Shown: positions 12,618-23,197 of the stretch, piece by piece | Layout of the letters: each line of letters opens with the position of its first letter | Position numbering within the stretch: the stretch's first letter is position 1 | DNA from: Reticulitermes speratus | Taxonomy: Eukaryota > Arthropoda > Insecta > Blattodea > Rhinotermitidae | Direction of reading: 5' to 3' | NCBI GenBank assembly: GCA_021186555.1 | Contig: JAJKFL010000012.1 | Coordinates: 19,107,711 to 19,171,710, forward strand | Length of the DNA: 64,000 nt | Program-made: the position numbers and the translations under genes | Notes under the pieces: model-generated | Told to the model about the DNA's origin: nothing | Database searches by the model: none | What the model saw: the letters and a program-made list of their open reading frames with translations, nothing else

Positions 12618-13008
12618 GTGGAGACGCTAGCGGTCGTGGCCTGTTTATAGATACGTCATTAGTCTGACAGGACGTAGGTAAAGGTGGAGACGCTAGCGGT
12701 CGTGGCCTGTTTATAGATACCGTCATTAGTCTGACAGACGTAGGTAAAGGTGGAGACGCTAGCGTCGTGGCCTGTTTATAGATACCGTCATTAGTCTGAC
12801 AGGACGTAGGTAAAGGTGGAGACGCTAGCGGTCGTGGCCTGTTTATAGATACCGTCATTAGTCTGAAGGACTAGGTAAGGTGGAGACGCTAGCGGTCGTG
12901 GCCTGTTTATAGATACGTCATTAGTCTGACAGGACGTAGGTAAAGGTGGAGACGCTAGCGGTCGTGGCCTGTTTATAGATACCGTCATTAGTCTGACAGG
13001 ACGTAGGT
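12618..13008 (+). repeat. minisatellite, about 66 bp unit, 6 copies
   Basis: Six head-to-tail units start with GTGGAGACGCTAGCGGTCGT and end with CTGACAGGACGTAGGTAAAG. Several have single-base gaps (GATACG/GATACCG, AGCGTCG/AGCGGTCG), so the period shifts between about 64 and 67. The proline-rich open frames on the opposite strand are products of the repeat. Confidence 0.95.
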
Positions 13009-13104
13009 GAATAAAAAAATTACGGAATTGATTTACCGGCCAAAAATCGACACCCGTATAAATCTGTAAATTGAGCGCTGATATAATGAAAGTAGTGGTG
13101 CGGT

Positions 13105-13344
13105 CAGTGGCGTAGACGGGGCCCCCGCTTACCCAACAGGTCAGGGGGGAACCAAAGCTTACATAATACTAAACTTTTTGTGGCTTCTTTCAGTTTGTAT
13201 TCAGTTTTTCTGACAGAAGGCCGTATTTTGGATTCGTATTATGAGATCTGGGAGTAACGTCGCTAATAATTATAGAAGACTCAGTTTATCGAGCCGAGGG
13301 GGGGGGGGGGGGGTGGCGCCCCCGGCCGGTTATCTACGTCACTG
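13105..13344. mobile_element. possible hAT-like MITE
   Basis: The ends form short imperfect inverted repeats: CAGTGGCGTAGA at the left against TCTACGTCACTG at the right. The sub-terminal regions are GC-rich (GGGGCCCCCGC and GGCGCCCCC) with a long G run. CAGTGGCGTA ends are typical of hAT elements. I find no clear 8 bp target duplication, so this is tentative. Confidence 0.45.
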
Positions 13345-13970
13345 GGCGTAACCTATTTACATAGGCTGCACTCTGATAGTTTTGTCTTCCTCACTCAGAT
13401 TACGTGATATAATGCATAATGTGGAGATCCTACAAGTTTTTGTCCCTTTTTCCATATTTCGTCTGTTAAAGTGTTTTGATTAAATTTACACATCTAAGTA
13501 CACATGTTAACTTGCTACAGTAGAGATATTCTGATCACGCAAAACAGTGTGTTTGTGAAATGCTTGTCACAGAACAATATACAAACTCCCATCCTTTATA
13601 TCGCGTTAACAAGATGTTTTATTAGTGAGGGGAACTTTTCAGGGGGATGGGGTGCTGGTGGGGGAAACGAGTGCCATTGTCTTTTTTTTTAGGCGCGTTC
13701 GCAACAAAAGGTTACACAAAGCGCCGTCTACCTTTGTCATTGTCCGTCTGTTGACATGTAACAAATCAGTCTTCTTTTTGCTGAATATATTTTTCATAAA
13801 GTGAATAATATAGGTATCTTCTGGCAACAAATCTATGCAACCGTTTCAGTTGTGATAAAAACTGGAGGAAGAACCGGTGTACAGTTGTGACAAAGGTTAT
13901 TTTGACTTATACTACCGAAGTGTTTGCGATTTCTTATTTACCAACATTTCGAGACAAAAGCAATATGTAT

Positions 13971-14269
13971 AATCATAATATATATATATATATTTTTTTT
14001 CTATGGCTCGACAGCCCTATATGGGCCTGGGTCTCCTCGTTTCGTCGAGGTTTCATGATCACACACATTAGACACACCACAGTCGGTAGGACTCCTCTGG
14101 ACGAGGGACCAGCTCGTCGCAGATACCTCTACCTGACAACACACAACACTCACAAGAGACAGCCATCCATGCCCCCGGTGGGATTTGAACCCACGATCCT
14201 AGTAAGCGAGCGGCCGCAGACCCACGCCTTAGACCGCACGGCCACTGGGATCGGCAATCATAATATATA
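13971..14269 (-). repeat. SINE-A (tRNA-Leu-like), full length with target duplication
   Basis: The element is 14003-14255 on the minus strand. The head GCCGATCCCAGTGGCCGTGCGG carries an A-box-like GGTCTAAGGCG and the B box GGGTTCAAATCCC. The body has CTCTTGTGAGTGTTGTGTG, and the 3' end is GGGCTGTCGAGCCAT plus an A/T tail. AATCATAATATATA directly repeats at 13971-13984 and 14256-14269. The 3' end is of the CCCATATAGGGC subfamily. Confidence 0.9.
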
Positions 14270-15278
14270 CCTTACATAAAAATGTCGCACTTAATCAACG
14301 ATGACTCATTCAATAGATGAGTGAAGGCCACTTAATTGTCTCGTGACATGTCTCTTTCCTCCGCAGGAAATGTAGTCATCATCCTGTTAATCACTAGTGT
14401 GTTTACCCATCAAAAGCGATGGATAGGCAAATAGGTAATAAAAGATTTTTTATTCATGACCAAATAAAGAGATATCAATCATTAGCTAACAAACACAAAG
14501 AGACACAACTTGACTTTAAAAGAAGATAAATCACCAACTGTCAATCGCATTAAAGGCATCAAACATGTTATTATCGTTATTTAATACTTCATTGAAACAT
14601 TTTACGCAATAAAACACCAACTGTTAATCGCATCAAGCGCTTCCAACATGTTAGAATCGCTATTTTATGTTTCAGTGAACTTTAATTGCTCGAATAACAT
14701 CGTAAACAATGCGGAAACTCTCGAATAAAATATCTTAATGACAGATGTGCGATATATATCGATACCTTATATCGACCAAACTTTATCGTAACAATGGAAA
14801 CCAGTGTCTGTGACGTCGCTGCCTTATACATGTCGATACACCTAAACTTGCTTTGTCGCCCTCCCGCTCACAAATAATTATTTTATTCAGTAAATATCTA
14901 GTTTGTTAATTATTGTGGCGCAAATTTGTCAGGACACACAGGTATGCAGGTGTGTGAAGTTGTTTCATTCTGACATTGTTCTGTTGTTTTGTAAGAATGT
15001 GAGTTGACAGCGATTAGGAAAGGGACCACAAGTTTGCAACGGTAAAGGGAAATGGGAGATACCTGTGCTTCATCCGGTATTGCACTATCGACCTTTTCCG
15101 GAAAAGTTCATAGTTTGCATATTCTGTGAAATCGTGATTTGACAGTGCCCCTCGGTTATAATTGGAAGAAGCTAACTAAACTATCTAGAGATGGGAATTA
15201 TTACGTTTTATCTTTGACATTACATTTGGTTTAATACATTTTAATTAACAATTAATTTATATTGAACAGAACTCTCAC
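14270..15278. other. intronic sequence downstream of the last visible receptor exon
   Basis: AT-rich. No further glutamate receptor exon is recognisable on the minus strand here or anywhere to the left, so the next exon probably lies beyond base 1 or is too diverged to see. Confidence 0.5.
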
Positions 15279-15482
15279 CTTCTCTATCAGTTCTCTCACG
15301 ATTCCGTTCCACTCTTTGGTTTCCGGGTCGTACACACCATACATACGATCTGGCACTAGGCGGATGACATACTGGAAGCCTACTTGGGAGGCGATCCACT
15401 TAAGCAGGTCGATGCAGAAGCCTTCGTATCTCGCATTTCCCGTCAGGTTCCTATCTTCTTTCACCATCACGTACGGCTTCTC
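15279..15482 (-). CDS. kainate-type ionotropic glutamate receptor, exon 6 seen (ligand-binding S1)
   Basis: 204 bases, 68 codons, phase 0 at both ends. Minus-strand acceptor GGTGACAG precedes GAGAAGCCG, and the donor is GAGAAG followed by GTGAGA. It encodes the start of the glutamate-binding S1 lobe: EKPYVMVKED, an NLT glycosylation sequon, RYEGFCIDLL, IRLVPDRMYG, then DPETKEWNGIVREL. These blocks are hallmarks of kainate/AMPA-type receptors (EEPFVM, FEGYCIDLL and WNGMVREL in vertebrate homologues). The protein sits in the postsynaptic or neuromuscular membrane and gates cations when glutamate binds. The next exon should start with KADLAVA-like sequence and is not found in the window. Confidence 0.95.
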
Positions 15483-15789
15483 CTGTCACCAGAACACACG
15501 GACACTCATATGTAACTGCCTCCTAGAAAACAGTCATAGTACAAACCCTGACCTTCCTCCTTAGTGGAAATTTAATTATCATGATTTCCAAGAAGAAACT
15601 ATAATCCACCTGAAACACACACGTGTATAACTTTTGTTTTTTGGAATAATACTGACCCATGTGTGTCTCATTCTGGAACATATTAATCTGAGAGGTCCCC
15701 TCTTGGGACCACACAAACCGAAGAGTTTCTTCGAAATCCTATTTATGTAGGAGTTTTATATTTTGTTCTTGTTGACTTGTGAGGTCTAT
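15483..15789. other. intron 5 sequence
   Basis: Start (transcript 3' end) of the 6.1 kb intron between exons 5 and 6. No repeat recognised in this piece. Confidence 0.6.
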
Positions 15790-16150
15790 CTTCGAAACTA
15801 GTAACTCCACGGTGCAGGGTCCTTCTTGAAAAGCTAATAGTTCCTCACAGAGCCAAGAAATTTCTCTCATTTTATGGGATCCCAAACCTTCATTACCGTG
15901 GTCACAAGGGACGGCCACTTGTCCCTGTCCTGAACCAGATGAATCTAGTTCATGCCCTCCCAACCAAGTTCTTTAAGATATACTTTAATATTATCCTCCC
16001 ATCTTCCCCTGTTATTTCAAGTGATCTCTTTTCCTCAGGTTTTCCCACCAAAACGCTGTATGCACATCTCCTATCCCCAATACGTTCTATATTCCCCGCC
16101 CACTCATCCTCCCTGATTGATTGCCGAAATAATATTTAGATAATACAAAT
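15790..16150 (-). mobile_element. 3' end of non-LTR retrotransposon family N1
   Basis: On the minus strand it contains the family order of family N1: AYSVLVGKPEEKRS-like coding, GRIILKYILK, then a DSSGSGQGQVA-type segment (a frame-shifted version of the DLAQDR block), and the 3' UTR with CAAGAAGGACCCTGC. Frameshifts show it is dead. Confidence 0.7.
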
Positions 16151-16839
16151 CGTGAAGCTCATCGTAACCACATTTAACGACATTTTTTATTCTGAAGCAC
16201 ATCGCTTAAAAAGTTTCTTCCTCGGAATCTTGCTGGGCCCAAGTGTTCCTTGCTGAAAACGTACTGATCAAAGAATTCATTTTTCGGAAACGTAACTGAT
16301 GCATGGTCTTTTTCCTATAACAAATGACTCCAGGATTCTTTCTTGAGAATCACACTGATCCACGATTTCTTCTTCGGTGATCCCCTGCTTTCTATCCATG
16401 CTGATCTAAGAATTTCATGCTGTTTTTCAAATCATAATAATTCGAGAATAGCTTTATCGGAATTCTTTTACACTTCATCCACGATGTTTGTGAAGTTGGT
16501 AAACGTGGAGGATTAAATGATTGCGACATGTGGTCAACATGGTTTGCAGGTATCAAGAGATGCTGATGTTATCACTAACCACTGTCCTAAAGACTTTACC
16601 CGCTGGTTAAACTATATCACTTTATCTGTTACTGACAGTACGTTAGGAATATATGCGTATGCCTGAGGAAGATATTAGTATTTTTGTCCTAGGGCGATAT
16701 CTCAGCGTTTTCCTGCAAACGCAGAAGAAAACTACAAATATCCTCAGTCATGCTATCCGTTTTTCGCTCTGGAATCGAACCCTGTACGTCGTTAATTAAC
16801 GCTGCTTTTCTGCTGACCCTGTGGCTTCTATTAACAAAG
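16151..16839. other. intronic, partly repeat-derived
   Basis: Mostly unassigned. Near 16765-16820 there is a worn tRNA-like head on the minus strand (GGAATCGAACCCTG as the B-box complement) just before the SINE-D copy. Confidence 0.4.
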
Positions 16840-16985
16840 GACAGATGGCTGAGTCGACCCCAGGGCCATACTGCGACCGAAAGGATTATGTCAATGAAAA
16901 ATCCCAATGACACCATCGGGAATCGAACCCGCGACCTTCCGGCTTGTAGCGCAGTGCCTCAACCAACTGCGCCACCGCGTGCCTT
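16840..16985 (-). repeat. SINE-D (tRNA-derived), 5' portion
   Basis: Minus strand: a tRNA-like head starts near CACGCGGTGGCGCAGTTGG, with AGGCACTGCGCTACAAGCC and the B box GGGTTCGATTCCC, then a body with CATTGGGATTTTTCATTGACATAATCC. Head and body match the copies at 48.53 and 62.9-63.15 kb. The 3' part is missing. Confidence 0.8.
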
Positions 16986-17034
16986 CGGCTGAAGTTAATG
17001 TGTCTGTGTGCCGGATTAAGCGCCACGCCATGTT

Positions 17035-17281
17035 GACGTAGGGGGAGGGAGATGTATTACAACTGCACGCATCCTTAACCTTTGCCCTAGGCGAAGGTTA
17101 GTGATTAGCTCTAAGATCTGGCCTGTTTAACCCCGGTGATAGAGCCCCCAGTGCACGCTGGACAGGTTAGGTGGTCCAGAGCCGGTCTGGACGAGGTGGT
17201 GGAACTTGAAGACGGGAATCGAACGCCGATTCTCCAGTCGTCCAGCCCTTAGTCTCGTCACTATGCTAAGACACGCCGAGT
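17035..17281 (-). repeat. tRNA-derived SINE-like repeat
   Basis: Minus-strand head with CTTAGCATAGTGACGAGACTAAGGGCTGGACGACTGG and a GTTCGATTCC B box, followed by a GC-rich body ending near CCCTCCCCCTAC. The head resembles that of SINE-E. I cannot define target duplications. Confidence 0.55.
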
Positions 17282-18227
17282 CTATTGGTTATTAAGCTAG
17301 GGTATCAGAAATGTTAAGAAGTGATCAGCTGGGCGTATTCGTAATATTGAAGGTAGATTTTAAGCTCGCAGTCCCGCGTAGTACTTTGTTTACCAGGAGC
17401 AGTGGCTCTCTGTCACTTAACAACACGCTGATTTGAACAATATTATTACAGTGAAACCTGTCTCAAACGGAACAAGCAGAAAAAAGTTTAGAGTCCCGAG
17501 GATCCATACTTCAGGTACTTGTATTAAATGGAGCTTTCCTACTAGGGAAACAAATTTCGGTCCTTTGTGTTCCCATTATAAGCAGATGTCACTCTGTTTT
17601 GACTTTATATAATTTTACAGCGCTTTGTTTATCTAGTCAGAAGTACTTTACTTTTAAACAGACTGCTAATCAGTCTTGCAGGAAAGAAGTGGCAACATAA
17701 AACGAGGTTGGTATTAGTTGCATATAACGAAGTGTGATTACAAACGGCATGCTATTTCGTTGGGAAAATAATGAAGAAACGTATAGTGAGTTTATTAATT
17801 TCTTAAGACACCCCTGTGCACTCATTTCAAAACATAATAAGGTATAAAGTCTGTACTAAAAAATTAAATTAGGGTATATATATCACTTCAAGCTCTACTT
17901 TTAATAAGATGTGAGAAGTACTGAGAATTTTCACGACCTTAAAAATGGAGAGATGGAAATTACAAAGCAGTGAATTACGTCTAGAAACGTCTGCGTAATG
18001 AGGCAACGGCATTTTTTATATCCACTCCTTTAAAATGGTTTTAAGAGTAAACCTGCAGATTTGAAACTCATTTTACGACGTTTACTGAACTTTTACGGCT
18101 GATGTTTTGTTTTTTATATTTATTTTCTTAGCTAATTGATTGACATCCTGCCATTCTTCAGCATGCAATTTGCTGTATACAGTAGATATAACAGACTGTA
18201 CAAGTGATTACAAGATTAAGATCAGCG
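17282..18227. other. intron 5, no recognised feature
   Basis: AT-rich intronic DNA between the SINE-like copy and the 31 bp array. Confidence 0.5.
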
Positions 18228-19820
18228 CGAAATATGGGTGATAATGAAGAGTGGTTATGGTAAGCTGAGTGATAATGAAGAGTGGTTATGGTAAGCTGAG
18301 TGATAATGAAGAGTGGTTATGGTAAGCTGAGTGATAATGAAGAGTGGTTATGGTAAGCTGAGTGATAATGAAGAGTGGTTATGGTAAGCTGAGTGATAAT
18401 AAAGAGTGGTTATGGTAAGCTGAGTGATAATGAAGAGTGGTTATGGTAAGCTGAGTGATAATGAAGAGTGGTTATGGTAAGCTGAGTGATAATGAAGAGT
18501 GGTTATGGTAAGCTGAGTGATAATGAAGAGTGGTTATGGTAAGCTGAGTGATAATAAAGAGTGGTTATGGTAAGCTGAGTGATAATGAAGAGTGGTTATG
18601 GAAGCTGAGTGATAATGAAAAGTTATGGTAAACTGAGTGATAATGAAGAGTGTTTATGGTAAGCTGAGTGATAATGAAGAGTGGTTATGGTAAGCTGAGT
18701 GATAATAAAGAGTGGTTATGGTAAGCTGAGTGATAATGAAAGAGTGTTTATGGTAAGCTGAGTGATAATGAAGAGTGGTTATGGTAAGCTGAGTGATAAT
18801 GAAAAGTTGGTTATGGTAAACTGAGTGATAATGAAGAGTGTTTATGGTAAGCTGAGTGATAATGAAGAGTGGTTATGGTAAGCTGAGTGATAATAAAGAG
18901 TGGTTACGGTAAGCTGAGTGATAATAAAGAGTGGTTATGGTAAGCTGAGTGATAATAAAGAGTGGTTATGGTAAGCTGAGTGATAATGAAGAGTGGTTAT
19001 GGTAAGCTGAGTGATAATGAAGAGTGGTTATGGTAAGCTGAGTGATAATGAAGAGTGTTTATGGTAAGCTGAGTGATAATAAAGAGTGGTTATAGTAAGC
19101 TGAGTGATAATGAAGAGTGGTTATGGTAATCTGAGTGATAATGAAGAGTGGTTATGGTAAACTGAGTGATAATGAAGAGTGCTTATGTAAGCTGAGTGAT
19201 AATGAAAGTGTTTATGGTAAGCTGAGTGATAATAGAGTGGTTATGGTAAGCTGAGTGATAACGAAGAGTGGTTATGGTAAGCTGAGTGATAATGAAAGTT
19301 GTTATGGTAAACTGAGTGATAATGAAGAGTGGTTATGGTAAGCTGAGTGATAATGAAGAGTGGTTATGGTAAGCTGAGTGATAATGAAAAGTTGTTATGG
19401 TAAACTGAGTGATAATGAAGAGTGTTTATGGTAAGCTGAGTGATAATGAAGTGTTTATGGTGAGATGAGTGATATGAAGAGTGGTTATGGTAAGCTGAGT
19501 GGCATGAAAAGTGGTTATGGTGAGTTGAGTGATATGAAGAGTGGTTATGGTGAGCTGAGTGATATGAATAGTGTTTATGGTAAGTTGAGTGATAATGAAG
19601 AGTGGTTTTGGTAAGCTGAGTGATATGAAAAGTGGTTATGATAAGCTGAGTGGTATGAAAAGTGGTTATGGTGAGTTGAGTGATATGAAGAGTGGTTATG
19701 GTGAGCTGAGTGATATGAAGAGTGGTTATGGTAAGCTGAGTGATATGAAAAGTGGTTATGGTAGGCTGAGTGATAGTGAAGAGTGGTTACGCTGTAGTAA
19801 GTTGAATGATAAGGAATAAT
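18228..19820 (+). repeat. 31 bp minisatellite array, about 51 copies
   Basis: Units of GAGTGATAATGAAGAGTGGTTATGGTAAGCT repeat head to tail inside intron 5. The first two-thirds keep a 31 base period with few variants. After about 19450 many units lose one A (GATAATG becomes GATATG), so the period becomes 30. In that part alone the array reads open on the + strand as a decapeptide repeat of the GYGELSDMKS type. I take that as a by-product and not a gene. Confidence 0.96.
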
Positions 19821-20171
19821 AACCGTTCTTTAGGACGGTAGTTGAGAGGCTAAGAAACTCTCCGCCTGGCATTAGTGAGTACATTTTGGGTTTTGACATA
19901 ATTTGAAGTGGAATGGAAGTCGTAATTACAGACTGTATTCATGTATCAAAAAGTTTTTGCAGTTATGGATGCATTGAAACTACTTTATCATAGACATGCT
20001 TAAATGAAAGGTTAAACGTATTTTGTAACAGAGAGTGTGGATGCGACCCTTAGCTTATTCACTTGTATGCGTCACCTCTGTTGCTTCTCCGCTTTACTAC
20101 ATCGGAAGAAAGCATATAGCTTATGAAACTGAAACGTTTGAGATCTGGGATAGTTATGACGGTAACTTTGA
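19821..20171. other. intron 5, no recognised feature
   Basis: Unassigned sequence just after the 31 bp array. Confidence 0.5.
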
Positions 20172-20519
20172 AGACTGCTGGCTTCAGGTATGTGACGCCG
20201 TGTAGTTTGGTATTTAAGTACCGACGTTTCAGAGGAACCTGCTACATTCAGGTTTAGTAATTATATATAATTTAAAGCGTTTACGGCGACTAAACTGAAC
20301 AAAATGTTCTCGGGCTAGCAGCCGCGTCAGATTGCTTAATGGTGAATAAGCCAACGTTTCGAGGGCCATCTCCGCCCACGTCATCAGGGCTAGCCCGAGC
20401 ACATTTCATTTAGAAATTATAAATTAAGTTATTCTGCTCTGAATACGGAAGCAGCAGGTTCCTTCGAAACTTCGGCACTTAATCTAGCACAAGACACGGC
20501 GTCACATCCGAGAAGACAT
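20172..20519. repeat. nested foldback elements
   Basis: The outer arms (TGTGACGCCGTGTAG, then ACCGACGTTTCAGAGGAACC on the left) match their complement on the right (GGTTCCTTCGAAAC, then GACACGGCGTCACATCC). Between them, 20293-20409 is another foldback bounded by CTCGGGCTAGC and GCTAGCCCGAG. On the minus strand the inner one carries CTGATGA followed by CTCGAAACGTTGG, a hammerhead-like core without a good stem I. Confidence 0.7.
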
Positions 20520-21196
20520 CAGTCCTGAAAGTAAAATAATTTTCGAACAGGTTGGTATTGCTGAAGGCAGAATTTTGATGACGATATTTCATTAGCTCAA
20601 TTGTGTAAGAGTACATAGATCTCTCTTCTGTTAAATGCCCTTCCATTAGAACTGCTTCATATAAGTAGATTTTCTTTCAATATAGTTTCTTCTTATGTCG
20701 TATTAATGTACATGATGAACCTTATTGAAAGCTGTCTTGAATCTTTTAGGAAATATTTAAAATTTATTTCATGTCTCAGAAAGATGTTGGAAATGAGATT
20801 AATTTAGTTGATATATACTAAAAGGGAGCAGCATATTCCATATTTGCTGCCCAGCTTTTCCTAGGCAGTATGTAGAAATGAAAGGAGACAAAGTTGGGCT
20901 TGTCGAATGGCACAGCGTTCGTCAGTCTGGTGCCTGTGGAGCTGCACTGTAGAGTTGGTTCCGTTGTCAGCTCGGAAATAGTGACAGCTCACTTCTTACA
21001 CATTTCTTGGTACGTTCTGTTCTTACTTTCATAGAACGACAGGCATTACAAAACTCGAATGATACAAGCGAAAGACAACGTTCCGCGAACGTGAAACAGT
21101 TTGGGAGAAAGAAATCGTGGCCTATTTGAAGGCACTTTACATTCATCCATGCGTAAGAAAAGCGGGAAACCACAATAAATCTTACTCGGCGTAACC
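20520..21196. other. intron 5, no recognised feature
   Basis: AT-rich. No repeat or RNA gene recognised. Confidence 0.5.
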
Positions 21197-21496
21197 ATTG
21201 TCGTGGCTTTTTTTTTGTGGTGAAGAGCCCCGCAGCAGACGCTACGGACGCACCGCAGCCTAAAGGCTTATTGTGCAACCCTGTGATGAAGACGGTTAGT
21301 TTTTTTTCGTTTTTCCTTGTAATCGAGCACGGTTGGAATTAAATTGAAAGGGGAAAACCGAAGTACTCGGGGGAAAAGACCTGCCCAGTGCCACTTTGTC
21401 CACCACACGGACTGACCCGGGATGGAACTCGGGCCTCCGCGGTCAGAGACCGGCGACTAACCGCCTGAGCCATGGCACGGCCTATTGTCGTGGCTT
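21197..21496 (-). repeat. SINE-C (tRNA-Glu-like), full length with 13 bp target duplication
   Basis: The element is 21210-21483. On the minus strand it begins AGGCCGTGCCATGGCTCAGG with a tRNA-like A box and the B box GAGTTCCATCCC. The body has CACTTTGTCCACC in complement, and the 3' end is CTGCGGGGCTC plus a tail. ATTGTCGTGGCTT occurs at both 21197-21209 and 21484-21496. It lies about 100 bases from receptor exon 5. Confidence 0.93.
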
Positions 21497-21584
21497 AATT
21501 GCGAACCGTGTACCACTCGAATATGAGTCAATGTTGCCACCTCTTCCCCGGTATAATATTAACATCAAGGGACAGAATACGTAC

Positions 21585-21788
21585 TTCTCTCGTCATAACG
21601 ACAAGTGTGATGTTGGTAGCGCTGGATTCGTAGAAGGCAGTGGGATCCGTGACGTTGATCCCCATGGTTGGGCTCCAGTACCCCACTGTCCTCAGCTCCT
21701 CTCGTTTCAGTTTGAGAAGGTCCAGCTTGAAGTTACTCCTCTTGCCCTCATTGAACTCTATGTGGCCTGTCAGACCGTGCAGACCGGC
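21585..21788 (-). CDS. kainate-type ionotropic glutamate receptor, exon 5 seen (ATD end and linker)
   Basis: 204 bases, 68 codons, phase 0 at both ends. The acceptor TGTTGCAG precedes GCCGGTCTG. The donor GAGAGAA followed by GTACGT is canonical. It encodes the end of the amino-terminal domain: GLHGLTGHIEFNEG (the GLTGRI/GLTGHI block common to the family), FKLDLLKLK, VGYWSPTMGINVT, and then TNITLVVMTRE. The last block joins directly to EKPYVM in the next exon, as it does in homologues (SLIVTTILEEPFVM). Two N-glycosylation sequons (NVT, NIT) are visible. Confidence 0.95.
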
Positions 21789-21984
21789 CTGCAACACACA
21801 GCATATTGAGGTGTGTCCAGACTGTGTCCAGTGCTCCGATTTGTGTGTTTTCTTACATCGCTCATGAAACAGCAACTTATCGTAACTTAACGATACACAG
21901 TTTTACAGGAGACAGAAAAAAACTTGACAGATCCTTAATAGACCAATTTAACCATGTTACGTCTTTACGAAAATATAAGGAGAA

Positions 21985-22123
21985 GCTAAATTTTACTTAT
22001 ATTCACCGTGAATATTGTTATAATTAAAGGGTTTATTTTACCAACTTATGCACAATATTCTTACAGTAGTGTCATTCACCCCTATACGTATTTCGGCTTG
22101 TTATTAGCCATCCTCAGGGGGTC
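21985..22123 (-). mobile_element. solo Penelope-like terminal fragment with hammerhead and tail
   Basis: Read on the minus strand: a hammerhead-like fold (22078-22122), a spacer with GTGCATAAGTTGGT, and a tail with CACGGTGAATATAAG. The same order, the TGCA..GTTGGT block and the ACGG tail recur in the elements at 39.1-39.4, 56.2-56.8 and 56.8-57.0 kb. This copy has no inverted partner arm. Assignment to Penelope-like elements is an inference from hammerhead plus tail, not from coding sequence. Confidence 0.6.
22078..22122 (-). ncRNA. candidate type I hammerhead ribozyme with AU-swapped stem III
   Basis: Minus strand. Stem I pairs ACCCC with GGGGT. The core is CTGAGGA plus one extra T. Stem II is GGCT/AGCC with a 7-base loop, followed by GAAA. 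Stem III is AT/AT around ACGT, and the cleavage base is A (between 22083 and 22082). The other copies have AC/GT in stem III, so the C-G pair has changed to U-A on both sides and pairing is kept. All core positions of the hammerhead consensus are present. One extra base before stem II is also known in a natural viroid hammerhead. Confidence 0.7.
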
Positions 22124-22234
22124 AGAATAATATAGCATAGACTGTACATCTATTGTACACGTTTTTACATCCATTTGAGAGTAAAAGAATAAAATACAAT
22201 AATCTGTGGTCATTGACGGTAATATGGATGTATT

Positions 22235-22560
22235 TTGGTGTCAGTATTATTTCTAGTATTATCCTTTCACGTACACTTAGGTCTTCCAAGTGGTCTCTTT
22301 CCCTCAATTTGTTTTCACCAAACCCCTATGTGCACCTTTCCCATACGTGCCACACCCCCATCTGTCTTATTCTTCTTGATTTGATCACCCGAATAATATT
22401 TGGTGAGGAGTACAGACCATGAAGTTCCTCTGTGTGCAATTGTTTGCTGTTTGCTGTTTCCTGTTACCTCGACCCTCTTAGGCACAAATATCTCCCTCAG
22501 CACCCTATTCGTAAACATCCTCAGATCTGGTTCCTCCCTTAATTAGCGACCAAGTTTTAC
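22235..22560 (-). mobile_element. non-LTR retrotransposon family N1 fragment
   Basis: Minus-strand reading gives the family's C-terminal ORF in pieces: ELHGLYSSPNIIRVIKSRR, then a VWHVWERCT-like segment (GHVARMGE type), then RERDHLEDL. It covers a more upstream part of the ORF than the copy at 3975. Indels break the frame. Confidence 0.7.
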
Positions 22561-22809
22561 ACCCATATAAAAGTCTTTAAATAGACCGTAATTAAATACA
22601 TAAGTTACTTGTATAAAGTCGTGTATTTTAGTTGTGCCGCTCAGGTGTGCGGGAGGGTAAGTGTGGTAGAGTAGTGAGGTTTGTGTAGTGCGACATGTGC
22701 TGTGCCTGCCTGAGTGATTGAGTCTTGACACACATAAAGACGCCGTGTCTTGCTGTCAGTCTACTGAACAGCGTTGTTGGAACTTGGGAAATATGACGGA
22801 TGGCAGTAA

Positions 22810-23075
22810 CTGTTTGGGAACTGAACTAAGGTGGTTTGGGCACCTAATTAGGGTGAATAGCAACAGGAAGCCTAGGCAAGTATGGTAAATAAGAGTTTGT
22901 GGGCCGCGGGGAAGAGGAAGGCCAAGGATAGAATGGAAGTGCATATGTGGAAGCTGGCGAGGAAAAAAGGAAGACCTTGCAAGAGGCGACTAGGCTGGCG
23001 AAGGACGGGAAAGCGTTCCGGATCTGGCTGATGCAACCCGACGCCTGAAAAGGCAACAAGAAGAAAAAAAAGAAG
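22810..23075 (+). mobile_element. 3' end of a non-LTR retrotransposon (family N2)
   Basis: Broken coding tail readable across frames as WFGHL.RV, GKRKAKDRMEVHMWKLARKKG, RRLGWRRTGK and a terminal basic run, followed by an AAGAAGAAAAAAAAGAAGA tail. Basic tails of the RRRRR type followed by a GAA-rich tail are typical of several insect non-LTR families. No catalytic reverse transcriptase motifs remain. Confidence 0.6.
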
Positions 23076-23197
23076 ATGAAGACACAAACCCCTTACAATC
23101 CCTTTGAATTATAAATGACTGAGAACGGGTATACATTGGTAGGTTGGAGGGAGATAACGTAAGCAACTGATATCGTCGTCGTAATATAGCCTGAACA

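Noticed and set aside
12574..12988. Proline-rich frames on the minus strand
   Set aside because: Products of the 66 bp minisatellite. Frame shifts occur at each indel.
1..15278. Remaining receptor exons (membrane segments, SYTANLAAF-type block)
   Set aside because: I looked on the minus strand for these blocks and found none. They are probably outside the window.
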